The position numbers and the translations under genes were made by a program. From NCBI GenBank assembly GCA_964478165.1, contig CAYZGU010000016.1, forward strand, positions 96,442-160,441: a stretch of DNA of 64,000 bases, in the 5' to 3' direction. The stretch's first letter is position 1. Each line of letters opens with the position of its first letter. Origin of the DNA: CAYZGU01 sp964478165 (lineage in GTDB: Bacteria; Poribacteria; WGA-4E; JAJDTR01). Under the pieces are notes generated by a model that was not told the origin of the DNA, did no database searches, and saw nothing but the letters and a program-made list of their open reading frames with translations. Positions 29,401 to 37,482 of the stretch are shown in pieces.

Positions 29401-31507
29401 CGCCGTTGGCAACAAGAGCGTATCCTTGAGCAGGATTACCGGTGTTAACAGCCGGAGCATTCACGGAGATCGTCCACACACCAACAGCTGGAGTGTTAAC
29501 AAGAACCATTTCCACATTATTCAGGGAATCGGGAGCGCCACCAACACTTGAAAAACCCCCACCGAAAAACCCAGCGACGAAGACATTACCAAGAAATGTC
29601 TGTGTTCCATCTGGCGACGTGACAACCAGATCAAGGTCGTTAATCACTGGAGTAAGTGTCCCGGACAGGCCAGGCGGTTCCGTCCAAACCAAAGTCACTT
29701 TCAAAGGCTCTGCGTTGCTCACAATCTCAATTTGATGCGTTCGCGACTCACCGGTGTACAACCCATCGGCATTCCGATAATCCCAAATTTGAAGGTTTCT
29801 AGCATCTGTGTCGAAAAACAATGCGTCATCGAGGCGAATTAAGCCCCAGCCTTCCAGCGGTCCGGGATACCCTGGAGGAATGAAGAGGGGTCCGGTCATA
29901 TCGATTGTCGAGTTAACTAGTGTCGCTTTGAGAAGCGCCCCAGAAGGGATAAAGGCATTGTGAAGTTGTTTTGTCCCATTCGGATACCAGCCTTCTGAGT
30001 AATACTGTCGGACAAGGGCTGCGGCCCCTGCAACATGTGGAGTGGCCCAGCTAGTCGCACAACCGCCATTTTGCACCCCGCAAGCGGAACCCACTGGATT
30101 CGCCGATGTCACAGCGCATCCGACGCCGTACAGGTCTGGTTTTCGCCTTCCGTCTTGCGTTGTCCCGGGATTACCATCTCCAAAAGTCAACTCTGCCGGG
30201 TCACTTTGAGCAGCTCCGACGCAAATAGCGTTCTTCGCTGTCCCAGGTGGCCCCTGCTCTTCACCTGTATTGCCAGCAGAGCCGAGAACCAGGTGATCTT
30301 CATTGTTCCATGTGAATGCATCTACATCAGCCGAGTTCTGATTGTAGGTGGCGGGATTGCCAGCCCCTGCCGTATTGTTATGCCAACTGTTGGTGTGGAT
30401 AGTTGCGCCCACTGTCGCCGCAGCGTCGAGTTGAAATAGCAGGGTTGATGTAGCTAAGTCCCCCGTGGTCCCGGCAACCAAACGACTTGCCCAGGCGCTT
30501 CCTCGTCTTGGGTGCGTACCAGGGTTATTAACATCATCGCCCGCAGCGGCACCCGCAACAAAGTGGGCATGCCAATTCAAAGCACGGCCAGAAGTGTTAC
30601 GAATGGCGAGAATCTTGCGATGATCTAACCGTGGAGTGTTGTCAGTGGTGTCCAGAAAAAAACAATGATTGATGTCGGGCGGGCCGCTATCAAAGATTCC
30701 GATGATTTGCCCCTCACCGTTAAGGTTTTGATTCCAAATCGGGGTCGTTGCCGCAGCACCGGACTGATTTGTGCCTGCCACAAAGGCATTGTCTTCAATG
30801 ATCTCGTCGACTTCCTCAATCCACTGCACTTCCATGAGCCTCGCTATTCTAGGGAGGACGTCTTGCGACGGCAACTGGCACCTCACACGTAGTCGGCCGC
30901 CGAGCTCGCGGTCGTCAAGCACCAAATACTGAGAAATCCCCAGTTCCCGAAAGAGGGAAACAATCGAGGTCGCCTCAGTGTCTGGAAAGAGTAGAACTCG
31001 CACCAGCAGACCCACCACTGACTGCCGTTCTGGGGTGCGAAACTTTATCTGTCCGATTCGCGGATCAAGCTTGTACGCCGGTTGATACAGGGTAATCGAG
31101 CGTACCAAGGCCGCCTGTTTCAATTGTGCAATTTGTATCGGGGTAACGCGTTCCAAAAACGCAAAGTTCGGAACATAGAGGGCTAGTTTAAGTCCATATT
31201 GACGGCGCATAACCTCACGTTCCCGGCGAGTAAGCGAGTGATTAAACTGGACTAGGTAATAAGCCGACACGGCAGGGGCAGTCTTGACGTGAAGCTCGGA
31301 ATCCACCGAAGGCTGTTGCGTTAAGGGATCAAAGGTGTAGGTTTTGAGGTACAGCCTAAAGTCGGAGCCCTTGTCCGACAAACGTTGGGCCCATAACAGA
31401 GACGATAACGACATTAGGAGCATCCCTATACACAGACACGCGACTATAAATCCCGCCCCCGAGAACAGGGAGCGCGATTCTACAGCTTTCAGCTTATGGT
31501 TAATCAT
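26486..31507 (-). CDS. Secreted subtilisin-like protease with M6-like, TSP3 and C-terminal beta-barrel domains
   Basis: A 1673-residue exported protein. It has a signal peptide (about 15-41, ending WAQ), an I9/fervidolysin-like pro-region (to about 240), and an S8 catalytic domain. The triad there is D273 (IFDSGPPD), H313 (NWHAHFVAG) and S486 (ATSWATPHVAG). A P-like/beta region follows. Next is an M6 (immune-inhibitor A)-like domain in which HELGH is HGLGH (H862-H866), so the catalytic Glu is missing. CARDB-like regions come next, then thrombospondin type 3 Ca repeats (about 1440-1490, DNDGIPD). The last 160 residues have alternating hydrophobic strands ending VLKGGILFKY, as in outer-membrane barrels. 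It probably displays a protease on the cell surface. Confidence 0.85.
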   Translation of the reverse strand: MINHKLKAVESRSLFSGAGFIVACLCIGMLLMSLSSLLWAQRLSDKGSDFRLYLKTYTFDPLTQQPSVDSELHVKTAPAVSAYYLVQFNHSLTRREREVMRRQYGLKLALYVPNFAFLERVTPIQIAQLKQAALVRSITLYQPAYKLDPRIGQIKFRTPERQSVVGLLVRVLLFPDTEATSIVSLFRELGISQYLVLDDRELGGRLRVRCQLPSQDVLPRIARLMEVQWIEEVDEIIEDNAFVAGTNQSGAAATTPIWNQNLNGEGQIIGIFDSGPPDINHCFFLDTTDNTPRLDHRKILAIRNTSGRALNWHAHFVAGAAAGDDVNNPGTHPRRGSAWASRLVAGTTGDLATSTLLFQLDAAATVGATIHTNSWHNNTAGAGNPATYNQNSADVDAFTWNNEDHLVLGSAGNTGEEQGPPGTAKNAICVGAAQSDPAELTFGDGNPGTTQDGRRKPDLYGVGCAVTSANPVGSACGVQNGGCATSWATPHVAGAAALVRQYYSEGWYPNGTKQLHNAFIPSGALLKATLVNSTIDMTGPLFIPPGYPGPLEGWGLIRLDDALFFDTDARNLQIWDYRNADGLYTGESRTHQIEIVSNAEPLKVTLVWTEPPGLSGTLTPVINDLDLVVTSPDGTQTFLGNVFVAGFFGGGFSSVGGAPDSLNNVEMVLVNTPAVGVWTISVNAPAVNTGNPAQGYALVANGDMPDGPAPLGDQNLLVVRANFSDIAFVPSLPNLMNTINDAANYFSEVTYGEVSIIPTYRGPINLDHPTTFYYHPSRTPIIELSEEVISKLIAADPGIFDGDDPADPSDDIDRLIIVINDEDFTGDWSTTGAWPYDMPTGLTRRVSVSIQGYENSVARFTHGLGHQFGLEDLYAHENVVFAKPHVDEWDNMAKPLTNSHFLAWSKERANWITAHGSDILYIPRPAAGTVYAGLNPIPINVLTSMSLNRKAVVFGLSEGAASIDDEDVFYVVEARDNSSGTLDSVLPGSGVLIYYVNEMILQGEGPVQLRDNGPGTASLLDAAFQVGDMCVIAGTGIEIAVEAGTGGADYNINVQYDPPAIDNDVNIVRGDTIDGVFKAWHSPDIWVDSLKDGFDEEAGLTPMDRGDRPVTGETNRLYARIHNPGPGDAFEFDVFFRISEPYHTVGGAADFDTFLGQRHVESLSAGDDWIGFVEWTPVDDGDPHSCASITMPHVNNDINEHNNGAQQNLREVESVTASPYERVTYRFDFTNPYQEPALIYFRLEGLPSPEWVVELSPKKALLSVGQQILGELTVQPPDEAPPCHDFQFDITSWTPRGDTMIQVGGGTVQANLRTRTKMTFDTGIVDCNRKMIDSLMRKSKQSKTHRPRGFYGVGDVSSHKNPCAIITAQGCTSPRRPYEEIVVKYIDPAGNPIYHTVVTDASGCFEDFYVVVEGGPWKVTAEYVGDDCGGGVLAGPSVVNVPLPRDGDQDNDGIPDKKERQGDADGDGVPNWIDEDSDNDGIPDGEDRTPYGGPQTGVSPEQTEAGPPKRNEPTTRRGGLWGSLHVGQNANRITNDEIALVLDYTYHISDRISLVQSFGWHRFDEGDAEFGWYQLDEDDEAKRQALFQASLNLKLELVRTFGLRWFASAGYGNYWRSSTVSGRGYNFGGGVIMPLTSWLSFQVDHFMHDVFRVDEETHPRRFGVLKGGILFKY

Positions 31508-31814
31508 TCTATCAAGTCCCTCTCACAAGTTATCTCATTGAAACTTCTTTAGCTCAGACAATCGCCATAACATCATTTGAATGCTGAATGATTACGTCGG
31601 TTAATGGGACCATTAGGTACCAAATCCCATTAGTTAGTTAATAATCCCACTTGTAATCGTTGCGTGGTGCTGTAATCGATTAAGTTTCGGACATACAACA
31701 ACAGGCCACGATCACCACAAATGCAATGCTACAGACACGTCGAGGAAACGGTGAAGCACAAATCTAGTCCCACTCCAACTGCAAATCAAGAATCGACAAA
31801 CCTAATACCCTACT
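31508..31814. promoter_or_regulatory. Upstream region of the large protease with an inverted repeat
   Basis: About 300 bases. TAATGGGA (31602-31609) and TCCCATTA (31625-31632) form an inverted repeat with a 15-base spacer, and related TAATCCCA-like words lie next to it. This suits an operator or upstream activator site for the minus-strand protease gene. No coding frame is seen. Confidence 0.35.
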
Positions 31815-32894
31815 TCAGTTACGTCTCCCGAGTATCACTTCAGATGTAACACGCTGCGATTGCCGTTGGACGGCAATGGTGGCATGTGTTTCAGGCCGCA
31901 ATGAAGCAACTAACTGGTTGAGTTCAACATAGCTTTTGACCCGGGCTCCGTTGAATGCCAGGATTATGTCACCACGGAGTAATCCTGCTTTTTCGGCGGG
32001 ACTCTCGTCCAAGACCTGTGTTATCTGCACACCCTCGACATGCGGGGCTACCGAGACTCCAAGCCAGCCGCGGCGAACTGTTCCATGTTCAATCAATTCA
32101 CGAGCAATTGACTCTACAGCATTGATTGGGAGCGCGAAGCTAATGTTACGTGGGAAGCAGATTTTACTAGAGGGTTCCTGAGGTTCAGCCAACTCTCCAA
32201 CAGGCCGCATTCTCACGTCACGGGCTAGGGTGCCTGTAATGAGGCCAATTACCTCCCCGGATGTGTTGGCAACCGCCCCGCCACTATTACCCGGTGTGAG
32301 AGCAACGTTGATTTGAATTGCTTCGCAGAAAGGCTGCGTGGGCAAGGTTTCACGGCCGTTCACGATACCAAAGGCTAGCGTCGAGCATTTACCATATGAA
32401 CTTCCCAACGTCATAACCCAAGCACCTGCTTTTATTTCATCAGAATTCCCCAGCGGCGTCCTAGGAAACTCGACAGTTCGAACGCGCAAGACGGCGATGT
32501 CGGTCCACGGATCTATGCCGACGAGTTCAGCCGCTTCGCGTCGTCCGTCCGCGTATGTAATTTCTATCTTATCCATTCGTGAAACTACCGCACATGTTGT
32601 AGCAATGTGACCATTTGAACTGATGATGATACCCGATCCGATGTTCTGAGAATGATAAAAAGAGCTGCTGTTGATGACCCCGCGCGAATGATCGCTTTCA
32701 CTTCTGTCCAATTCACGAATTTCGCGCGTGCCCACAACTTCGACAACTGACGGTTTCACCGCGTGAGCAATCTCTTGAAACTGTTTCTCCATTGCTTGCA
32801 GTATATTTATCTCGGCAAATCCAGTGGAAGGCACCCAAAACACTATGCCCGCAATACCAAACAGAATTCTGATGCGCAACATGTTTCCTAGCAT
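31815..32894 (-). CDS. HtrA/DegS-like serine protease homologue lacking the catalytic His
   Basis: 359 residues: a signal anchor (about 7-27), a trypsin-like domain and one PDZ domain (about 265-355, RGWLGVSVAPHVEGVQI). In HtrA the catalytic His is in the TNNHVV motif; here the aligned segment is ATTCAVVSRMD, with Ala102 in its place. The Asp (DPWTDIAVLRV, D132) and Ser (TPGNSGGAV, S204) remain. It is therefore probably inactive as a peptidase and may bind or sense peptides. It is the last gene of a sigma factor/anti-sigma/HtrA run, the gene order of envelope-stress systems where DegS cleaves RseA. Confidence 0.85.
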   Translation of the reverse strand: MLGNMLRIRILFGIAGIVFWVPSTGFAEINILQAMEKQFQEIAHAVKPSVVEVVGTREIRELDRSESDHSRGVINSSSFYHSQNIGSGIIISSNGHIATTCAVVSRMDKIEITYADGRREAAELVGIDPWTDIAVLRVRTVEFPRTPLGNSDEIKAGAWVMTLGSSYGKCSTLAFGIVNGRETLPTQPFCEAIQINVALTPGNSGGAVANTSGEVIGLITGTLARDVRMRPVGELAEPQEPSSKICFPRNISFALPINAVESIARELIEHGTVRRGWLGVSVAPHVEGVQITQVLDESPAEKAGLLRGDIILAFNGARVKSYVELNQLVASLRPETHATIAVQRQSQRVTSEVILGRRN

Positions 32895-32915
32895 TGTGTC
32901 CTGTCCTCTATTTAC

Positions 32916-33527
32916 CTATAATCCGCCACCACTTGGGGCGCTGTAATCTATCGTCTGTAGAATGTAGTTTTGTTCGGTACGCCGATGCTCGTTATTAGTC
33001 TCGGACTCCTCGGCCTTATCGAACCCGAACTCCCCAATTGGGAATGGTAGGATCACAGGCGGAACAGGACGCGCAATTCGTGTCATCCGGTCCAATCCGC
33101 GTTCACGTAATAGTCCATCGCTCGGATGAGCATTTAGGACTCCCGAAGCACGCGGGCTTCGAACCGATTTTGTGCCATTCTGATAAACAAATACACCCAT
33201 GAGTATTATTATTAGAGCCATAAGCGTCCCGATACCAGTAAAGACCCACACAGCTTGCGACCGAACAGCGTCTACGATGGGATGCCAGGGGCGATCTCTC
33301 CCTAGCTCTAGATCGTCAATGCAGATCTGAACCTCATTGTTAAAATCGAATGACGGCTCTAGATGTGGAAGATGGTGCAGCACATCTAGCGATTTACGGA
33401 AACCCTCAAACCCGTACTGACAGGAATCGCAATGTTCCAGATGCGTCTCAAGGCCGCGTATCATATGATAATCAAGCTCGTCTTCTAGATATGCGGAGAA
33501 ATGTTTTTCAGCGTCTAAACAATTCAT
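32916..33527 (-). CDS. Zinc-finger anti-sigma factor, single-pass membrane protein
   Basis: 203 residues. The N-terminal cytosolic part has the anti-sigma zinc finger H29-x3-C33-x2-C36 (THLEHCDSC), with C3 as a likely extra ligand. One membrane helix spans about 92-115 (VWVFTGIGTLMALIIILMG), and a periplasmic tail of about 85 residues follows. It should bind and hold the ECF sigma factor encoded immediately upstream, whose gene it overlaps by 20 bases. Its periplasmic tail would be the sensor side, and the HtrA-like protein encoded downstream is the natural partner. Confidence 0.85.
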   Translation of the reverse strand: MNCLDAEKHFSAYLEDELDYHMIRGLETHLEHCDSCQYGFEGFRKSLDVLHHLPHLEPSFDFNNEVQICIDDLELGRDRPWHPIVDAVRSQAVWVFTGIGTLMALIIILMGVFVYQNGTKSVRSPRASGVLNAHPSDGLLRERGLDRMTRIARPVPPVILPFPIGEFGFDKAEESETNNEHRRTEQNYILQTIDYSAPSGGGL

Positions 33528-34122
33528 AGTGAAAAGTCTTCAATTTGTCTTTGAGCATCAGTCGTGCGCGATTAATCCGAGACTTGGTTGTCCCAAGCGG
33601 GAGCGCTAACACCACACTTATTTCTTCATAGTTCAGGGATTGCAAATCTCGAAGCACCAGCGGTAATCTGTAACGTTCAGGTAATTGAGCAATAGCAGCC
33701 TGAACATTACGTTGAAGTTCGTTTTGTTCGAATTGAACTTCCGGCTGGCAAGAGGCATGTGCAGGAGCGCTAGCAATCAGATCTCCACTTGTTCCAAGTT
33801 TGCCTTCGTCGTCAGAGCTCACACTATCTACAAAAAAGCGACTACGGCGCCCACGGTTTCGCAACTCATTCTTACAAAGATTCGAAGCGATGTGATACAT
33901 CCAAGTAGTAAACTTAGCTGTGCCCATCCTATAACGTTTAGCAGCCTTGAACATACGCACAAACGTCTCCTGAGCCAAATCCTCAGCAATATCCTGGTTA
34001 CTACCGATGAATTGAGCAATGAAATTCACAAGGGCAACGCGGTGCCGACGCACGATAAGATTAAATGCCTCCATATCGCCCTTCTGACAGCGTTTCATCA
34101 ATTCATCGTCCAGTTCTGCCAT
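33508..34122 (-). CDS. ECF (sigma-70 family, RpoE-like) sigma factor
   Basis: 204 residues from the ATG at 34122, which has GGAGG six bases upstream; a longer frame exists but its 34 extra residues are not sigma-like. Region 2 is MAELDDELMKRCQKGDMEAF followed by IAEDLAQETFVRMFKAAKRY and KFTTWMYHIASNLCKNELR. Region 4 is LPERYRLPLVLRDLQSLNYE followed by EISVVLALPLGTTKSRINRARLMLK with the helix-turn-helix. Overlap with the anti-sigma gene indicates coupled expression. Its regulon is unknown but may include envelope proteins. Confidence 0.92.
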   Translation of the reverse strand: MAELDDELMKRCQKGDMEAFNLIVRRHRVALVNFIAQFIGSNQDIAEDLAQETFVRMFKAAKRYRMGTAKFTTWMYHIASNLCKNELRNRGRRSRFFVDSVSSDDEGKLGTSGDLIASAPAHASCQPEVQFEQNELQRNVQAAIAQLPERYRLPLVLRDLQSLNYEEISVVLALPLGTTKSRINRARLMLKDKLKTFHYELFRR

Positions 34123-34245
34123 CGCTAACCTCCACAAGTGTCCATGCGAACACACACTCACTGCGAATTTAGGTTGCATCTTTGTTGGGCGGGCGCAACT
34201 GTAACAACAGCCGGCAACTCGCAAAAGATGGGCATGGAAGTCGAT

Positions 34246-35577
34246 TTATGCCTCTTCACGCGTCCTTCTAATGAATTCCAGGTGTATTCTAATCTCCTTT
34301 TCCGCTCCGTTGTCGGTCGGTTCGTAATAGGTTCTATCCCTTATCTGATCGGGGAGGTGGTCCTGTTTGACGATTCGTTTCGGACTGTCATGGGCGTACT
34401 GGTACCCGGCCCCATAACCACAATCTTTCATTAACTGTGTGGGAGCGTTTCTGAGGTGAAGTGGAACAGGGTACACCGGCTCGTTGCAGACATCTTCTTG
34501 CGCGGCCAGCAACGCTGAATATGTTGCGTTGCTCTTCTTTGCGCATGCTAAATAGATCGCGCCATGTGCCAGGTGTAATTGTGCTTCTGGAAGGCCGACA
34601 AACTCCACCGCTCGTGCAACAGCATCTGCAATCAATAGTGCATGAGAGTCCGCATTTCCCACGTCCTCGGAAGCCAGAATAACCATTCTCCGTGCGATGA
34701 AACGCGGATCTTCTCCAGCTTTCAGCAACCGCGCAAGCCAGTACACGGCCGCATCCGGATCCGAATCACGCATGCTTTTAATGAATGCTGAGATTACGTT
34801 GTAATGCTCGTCGCCTGTTTTGTCATGCCGCACCATTCGCTCCTGCACGATATTGTACACCATCGGCGCATCCACAAGTCGGAGTCCTTCGTCATTCGGT
34901 TTGCAAAACTGTACACAGACCTCCACGGCATTGAGCGCGAGGCGGATATCCCCGTCAGCAATGTGAGTTAGCGCTTTCATTCCGTCTTCCGATACAACGG
35001 GCTGATAGCGAGCTAGCCCCCGGCTCTCGTTCCTAAGGGCACGCTCAACAATCTGACCCACGTGCTCGGGTCTGAGAGGCTCAAACACGTAGACTTGCAT
35101 GCGCGAAAGGAGTGGGGAATTAACTTCAAAAGAGGGATTTTCTGTTGTGGCACCAATCAGCAACAGTATTCCATTTTCCACAAATGAGAGCAGGAAGTCC
35201 TGTTGGGCCTTGTTAAAACGATGCAGCTCATCGAGAAAGAGGATGGTGCGTTGACCATTATAGCGCAGCCGTTCTTCCGACTTAGCTATATGTTTACGTA
35301 ATTCCGGAACACCGGTAGTACTTGCGTTTAGTGGTTCAAAGTGCGCAGCGCTATGGTGAGCTATGAGATGTGCCAATGTCGTTTTCCCTGTCCCTGGCGG
35401 GCCCCAAAAGATAAAGGAAGCTATGTTATCCTCTTCGATTGCGACCCGCAGAGGGCATTGATCTCCCAGCAGATGCTCCTGTCCAACAAAATCATCAAGA
35501 GATTCGGGACGCATGCGATGTGCTAATGGCGCGATCTTTTTTCTCATTTCCTTATAGTTTTGCTCAAAAAGATCCAT
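34246..35577 (-). CDS. rarA: Replication-associated recombination protein A (AAA ATPase)
   Basis: A 443-residue member of the RarA/MgsA/WRNIP1 family acting at stalled replication forks. Walker A GPPGTGKT is at 59-66, Walker B TILFLDELHRFN near 110, sensor 1 LLIGATTENPSFEV, and the arginine-finger region SRMQVYVFEPL. The C-terminal tetramerisation domain includes KSMRDSDPDAAVYWLARLLKAGEDPRFIARR-type sequence, the signature that separates RarA from RuvB and clamp loaders. Length is typical. Confidence 0.95.
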   Translation of the reverse strand: MDLFEQNYKEMRKKIAPLAHRMRPESLDDFVGQEHLLGDQCPLRVAIEEDNIASFIFWGPPGTGKTTLAHLIAHHSAAHFEPLNASTTGVPELRKHIAKSEERLRYNGQRTILFLDELHRFNKAQQDFLLSFVENGILLLIGATTENPSFEVNSPLLSRMQVYVFEPLRPEHVGQIVERALRNESRGLARYQPVVSEDGMKALTHIADGDIRLALNAVEVCVQFCKPNDEGLRLVDAPMVYNIVQERMVRHDKTGDEHYNVISAFIKSMRDSDPDAAVYWLARLLKAGEDPRFIARRMVILASEDVGNADSHALLIADAVARAVEFVGLPEAQLHLAHGAIYLACAKKSNATYSALLAAQEDVCNEPVYPVPLHLRNAPTQLMKDCGYGAGYQYAHDSPKRIVKQDHLPDQIRDRTYYEPTDNGAEKEIRIHLEFIRRTREEA

Positions 35578-35875
35578 AAACCACGTCCTTTACATACGAT
35601 GAGCACGTAGGAAACTGATTTTCAGGCTTCACAGCACCAAGAAACTTAGAACGACGGCATTAGCAATCTCAGCATCACCAAGACTCATGCGTATCGGCAA
35701 ACACACACCACCGTCAAACACAAAAGGTCTTGACATGTTTGCCTTTCGCAAAACGCGAGCTAAGATTGCACGTGACAATGCCACTCTGTTTGTTCGCAGA
35801 TTCAAGAGTATCAACGATTTAAGTGTGGATTTCTTGAATCTGAAAGTTACAAGGGATTTGCCTATGGTGCTTAAC
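35578..35875 (-). other. Short gap with a possible protein remnant
   Basis: A minus-strand frame (35814-35629) reads VFDGGVCLPIRMSLGDAEIA followed by NAVVLSFL, loosely like the C-terminus of DegT/DnrJ-type aminotransferases. It is too short and too weak to call. Otherwise nothing is seen. Confidence 0.2.
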
Positions 35876-36496
35876 TCACTTCCTAATGAGTTGGACCGTC
35901 TTCCTCAGGACCTTTTGACTCCGCAGAATCTTTAGCGCGCTTCGGCGATTTTTCACTTCAGATCGCGAATATCCAATGAGCCTGACAGCGTTTTTATCAT
36001 GTGTGCTCGTGCCGATTTCGGGCTCTCCGTTCCACGACACAACGGGCGTTTTCCAGACTGAACTAGCACGCCATTTTTCGACAGGCCCTGGAAGTTTAAG
36101 GCGTCCCCAGAGCAAAACGACCTTTTTCCTGAACTCGACAACATGCGCCTTCTCCAGTGGGTAGGAATCCGAGTTCCAGGGTTCTGTTGGTGGTTCGGCA
36201 TTGAATTCATCATCATTCGAGAACCCATCGCCATCCGAGTCAGTCCGTCCAAGCTCTGCTGTGTAAACATCCCCCGCGGGAAGCGCAAGTTCTTCATAAT
36301 CGATCCCAAACGAATGTCGGACACCGCCTCCGAATCGGTTTACATGACAGCTACCACAACCCCAGTTTGCACCCCGATCCGGAAGTTTCACCATCCGAAA
36401 CACACGTCCTTCGGAATCCTGAGAGCAGATTAAGCACCCGGCAAACAAAGCGAGCATTACGGTTTTACTTGAATGCTTCCAAGCAAAGGACTTCAT
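35876..36496 (-). CDS. Secreted CxxCH / calcium-repeat protein
   Basis: 206 residues from the ATG at 36496, which has GAGGTG seven bases upstream. A longer open frame continues upstream only because it reads into a broken aminotransferase. A signal peptide (KTVMLALFAGCLICSQ, about 11-26) is followed by one c-type heme motif CGSCH (about 48-52) and then a TSP3/EF-hand-like repeat DSDGDGFSNDDEF. The order of one CxxCH next to a Ca repeat is known from small secreted proteins of uncultured bacteria. Function is unknown; electron transfer or surface attachment are possibilities. The C-terminal 90 basic residues have no recognised domain. Confidence 0.65.
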   Translation of the reverse strand: MKSFAWKHSSKTVMLALFAGCLICSQDSEGRVFRMVKLPDRGANWGCGSCHVNRFGGGVRHSFGIDYEELALPAGDVYTAELGRTDSDGDGFSNDDEFNAEPPTEPWNSDSYPLEKAHVVEFRKKVVLLWGRLKLPGPVEKWRASSVWKTPVVSWNGEPEIGTSTHDKNAVRLIGYSRSEVKNRRSALKILRSQKVLRKTVQLIRK

Positions 36497-37419
36497 GGAG
36501 TTCACCTCAATTATTCTCGATATGCTGACAATCAACGTGAGTACGTACGCTCCCAATGCAACGCATTTGGAGTGGATGAGGCGCCCGACTGTCAGGAAGT
36601 CATGCACTTTTCTAATCGATTCCGTTAGATGTTCTGGAGCAACCACATATCCAATACGCCAGCCCGTCATCGAGTAGGTTTTGCACAACCCCGAAATTGT
36701 AATCGTCCGATTCCTGATTTCTGGTAGAGAGCCGATGCTTATATGCGCTTTGCCGTCATAGACGATACGCTCGTATATCTCGTCGGTGAGGGCAAGGCAG
36801 TCATATCCACAACAAAGCGAGGAAATTTGCTCAAGCTCTTCACGACTGAACACTTTCCCAAGTGGGTTATTCGGTGTGTTCAACACCACCGCTTGGTCTT
36901 CGCGCTAAACGCGCGATCCAATTCATCTAGATCGTACGACGAGGAAACAGATCCGTCTGACACAATCAGATCCCGCAAGGGAACATATACCGGTTTTGCC
37001 CCAGAGATAATTACATCTGGACCATAATTTTCATAAAATGGTTCAAAAATGATGACCTCATTCCCCGGGTTAATGATTGCCAACATGGCGCACATCATTC
37101 CCTCAGTTGCACCACACGTCACGGTCACATTTTCATCTCCTGAGGTTGCGATACCATTAATGGCCGTCATTTTATCGGCGATTGCTTGCCGTAGATTCGG
37201 TGTTCCTCAGATCACACTGTATTGATTGCAACCATTCTGTATAGCGTCAATGGCTGCTTGTTTGACGGACTCAGGGGGGTCAAATCCCGGGGTGCCTTGA
37301 GAGAGATTAATCGCATTGTGTCGAATGCAGTGCCGTGTCATGCCTCGAATAATCGATTCGGTAAAACGCATCGTCTTTTTTGACACAGACAGGCTGGGAG
37401 TCGAATCCCTCGCATTCAT
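36497..37419 (-). pseudogene. Broken class I/II aminotransferase
   Basis: Aspartate-aminotransferase-like sequence in pieces. The N-terminus (NAINLSQGTPGFDPPESVKQ to CNQYSVI) ends at a TGA (37209-37207) where the family has Trp (QY..tWG.P.LR). The same frame continues GTPNLRQAIADKMTAINGI to DRAFSAKTKRW. A one-base loss near 36890 then shifts to VVLNTPNNPLGKVFSREELE, LTDEIYERIVYDG and the PLP-lysine region SGLCKTYSMTGWRIGY, where the expected SxSK has become GLCK. The C-terminal third is absent. It is a dead gene, not a selenoprotein: the stop replaces Trp and further damage follows. Confidence 0.85.
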
Positions 37420-37482
37420 ATGCAGATACTATCCTTATCGAGGTTGTCAAATTAGACAGGATTTTAGGATGCTTGCACTAGC

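Noticed and set aside
35876..36889. A single 337-residue aminotransferase-cytochrome fusion protein
   Set aside because: The aminotransferase part is a truncated pseudogene, and the second part has its own start at 36496 with ribosome site and signal peptide.
37207..37209. In-frame TGA in the aminotransferase sequence as a second class of selenocysteine
   Set aside because: The family has Trp there, no metal or redox role is known at this site, no clear SECIS-like hairpin follows, and the same gene has a frameshift and a missing C-terminus. It is decay.
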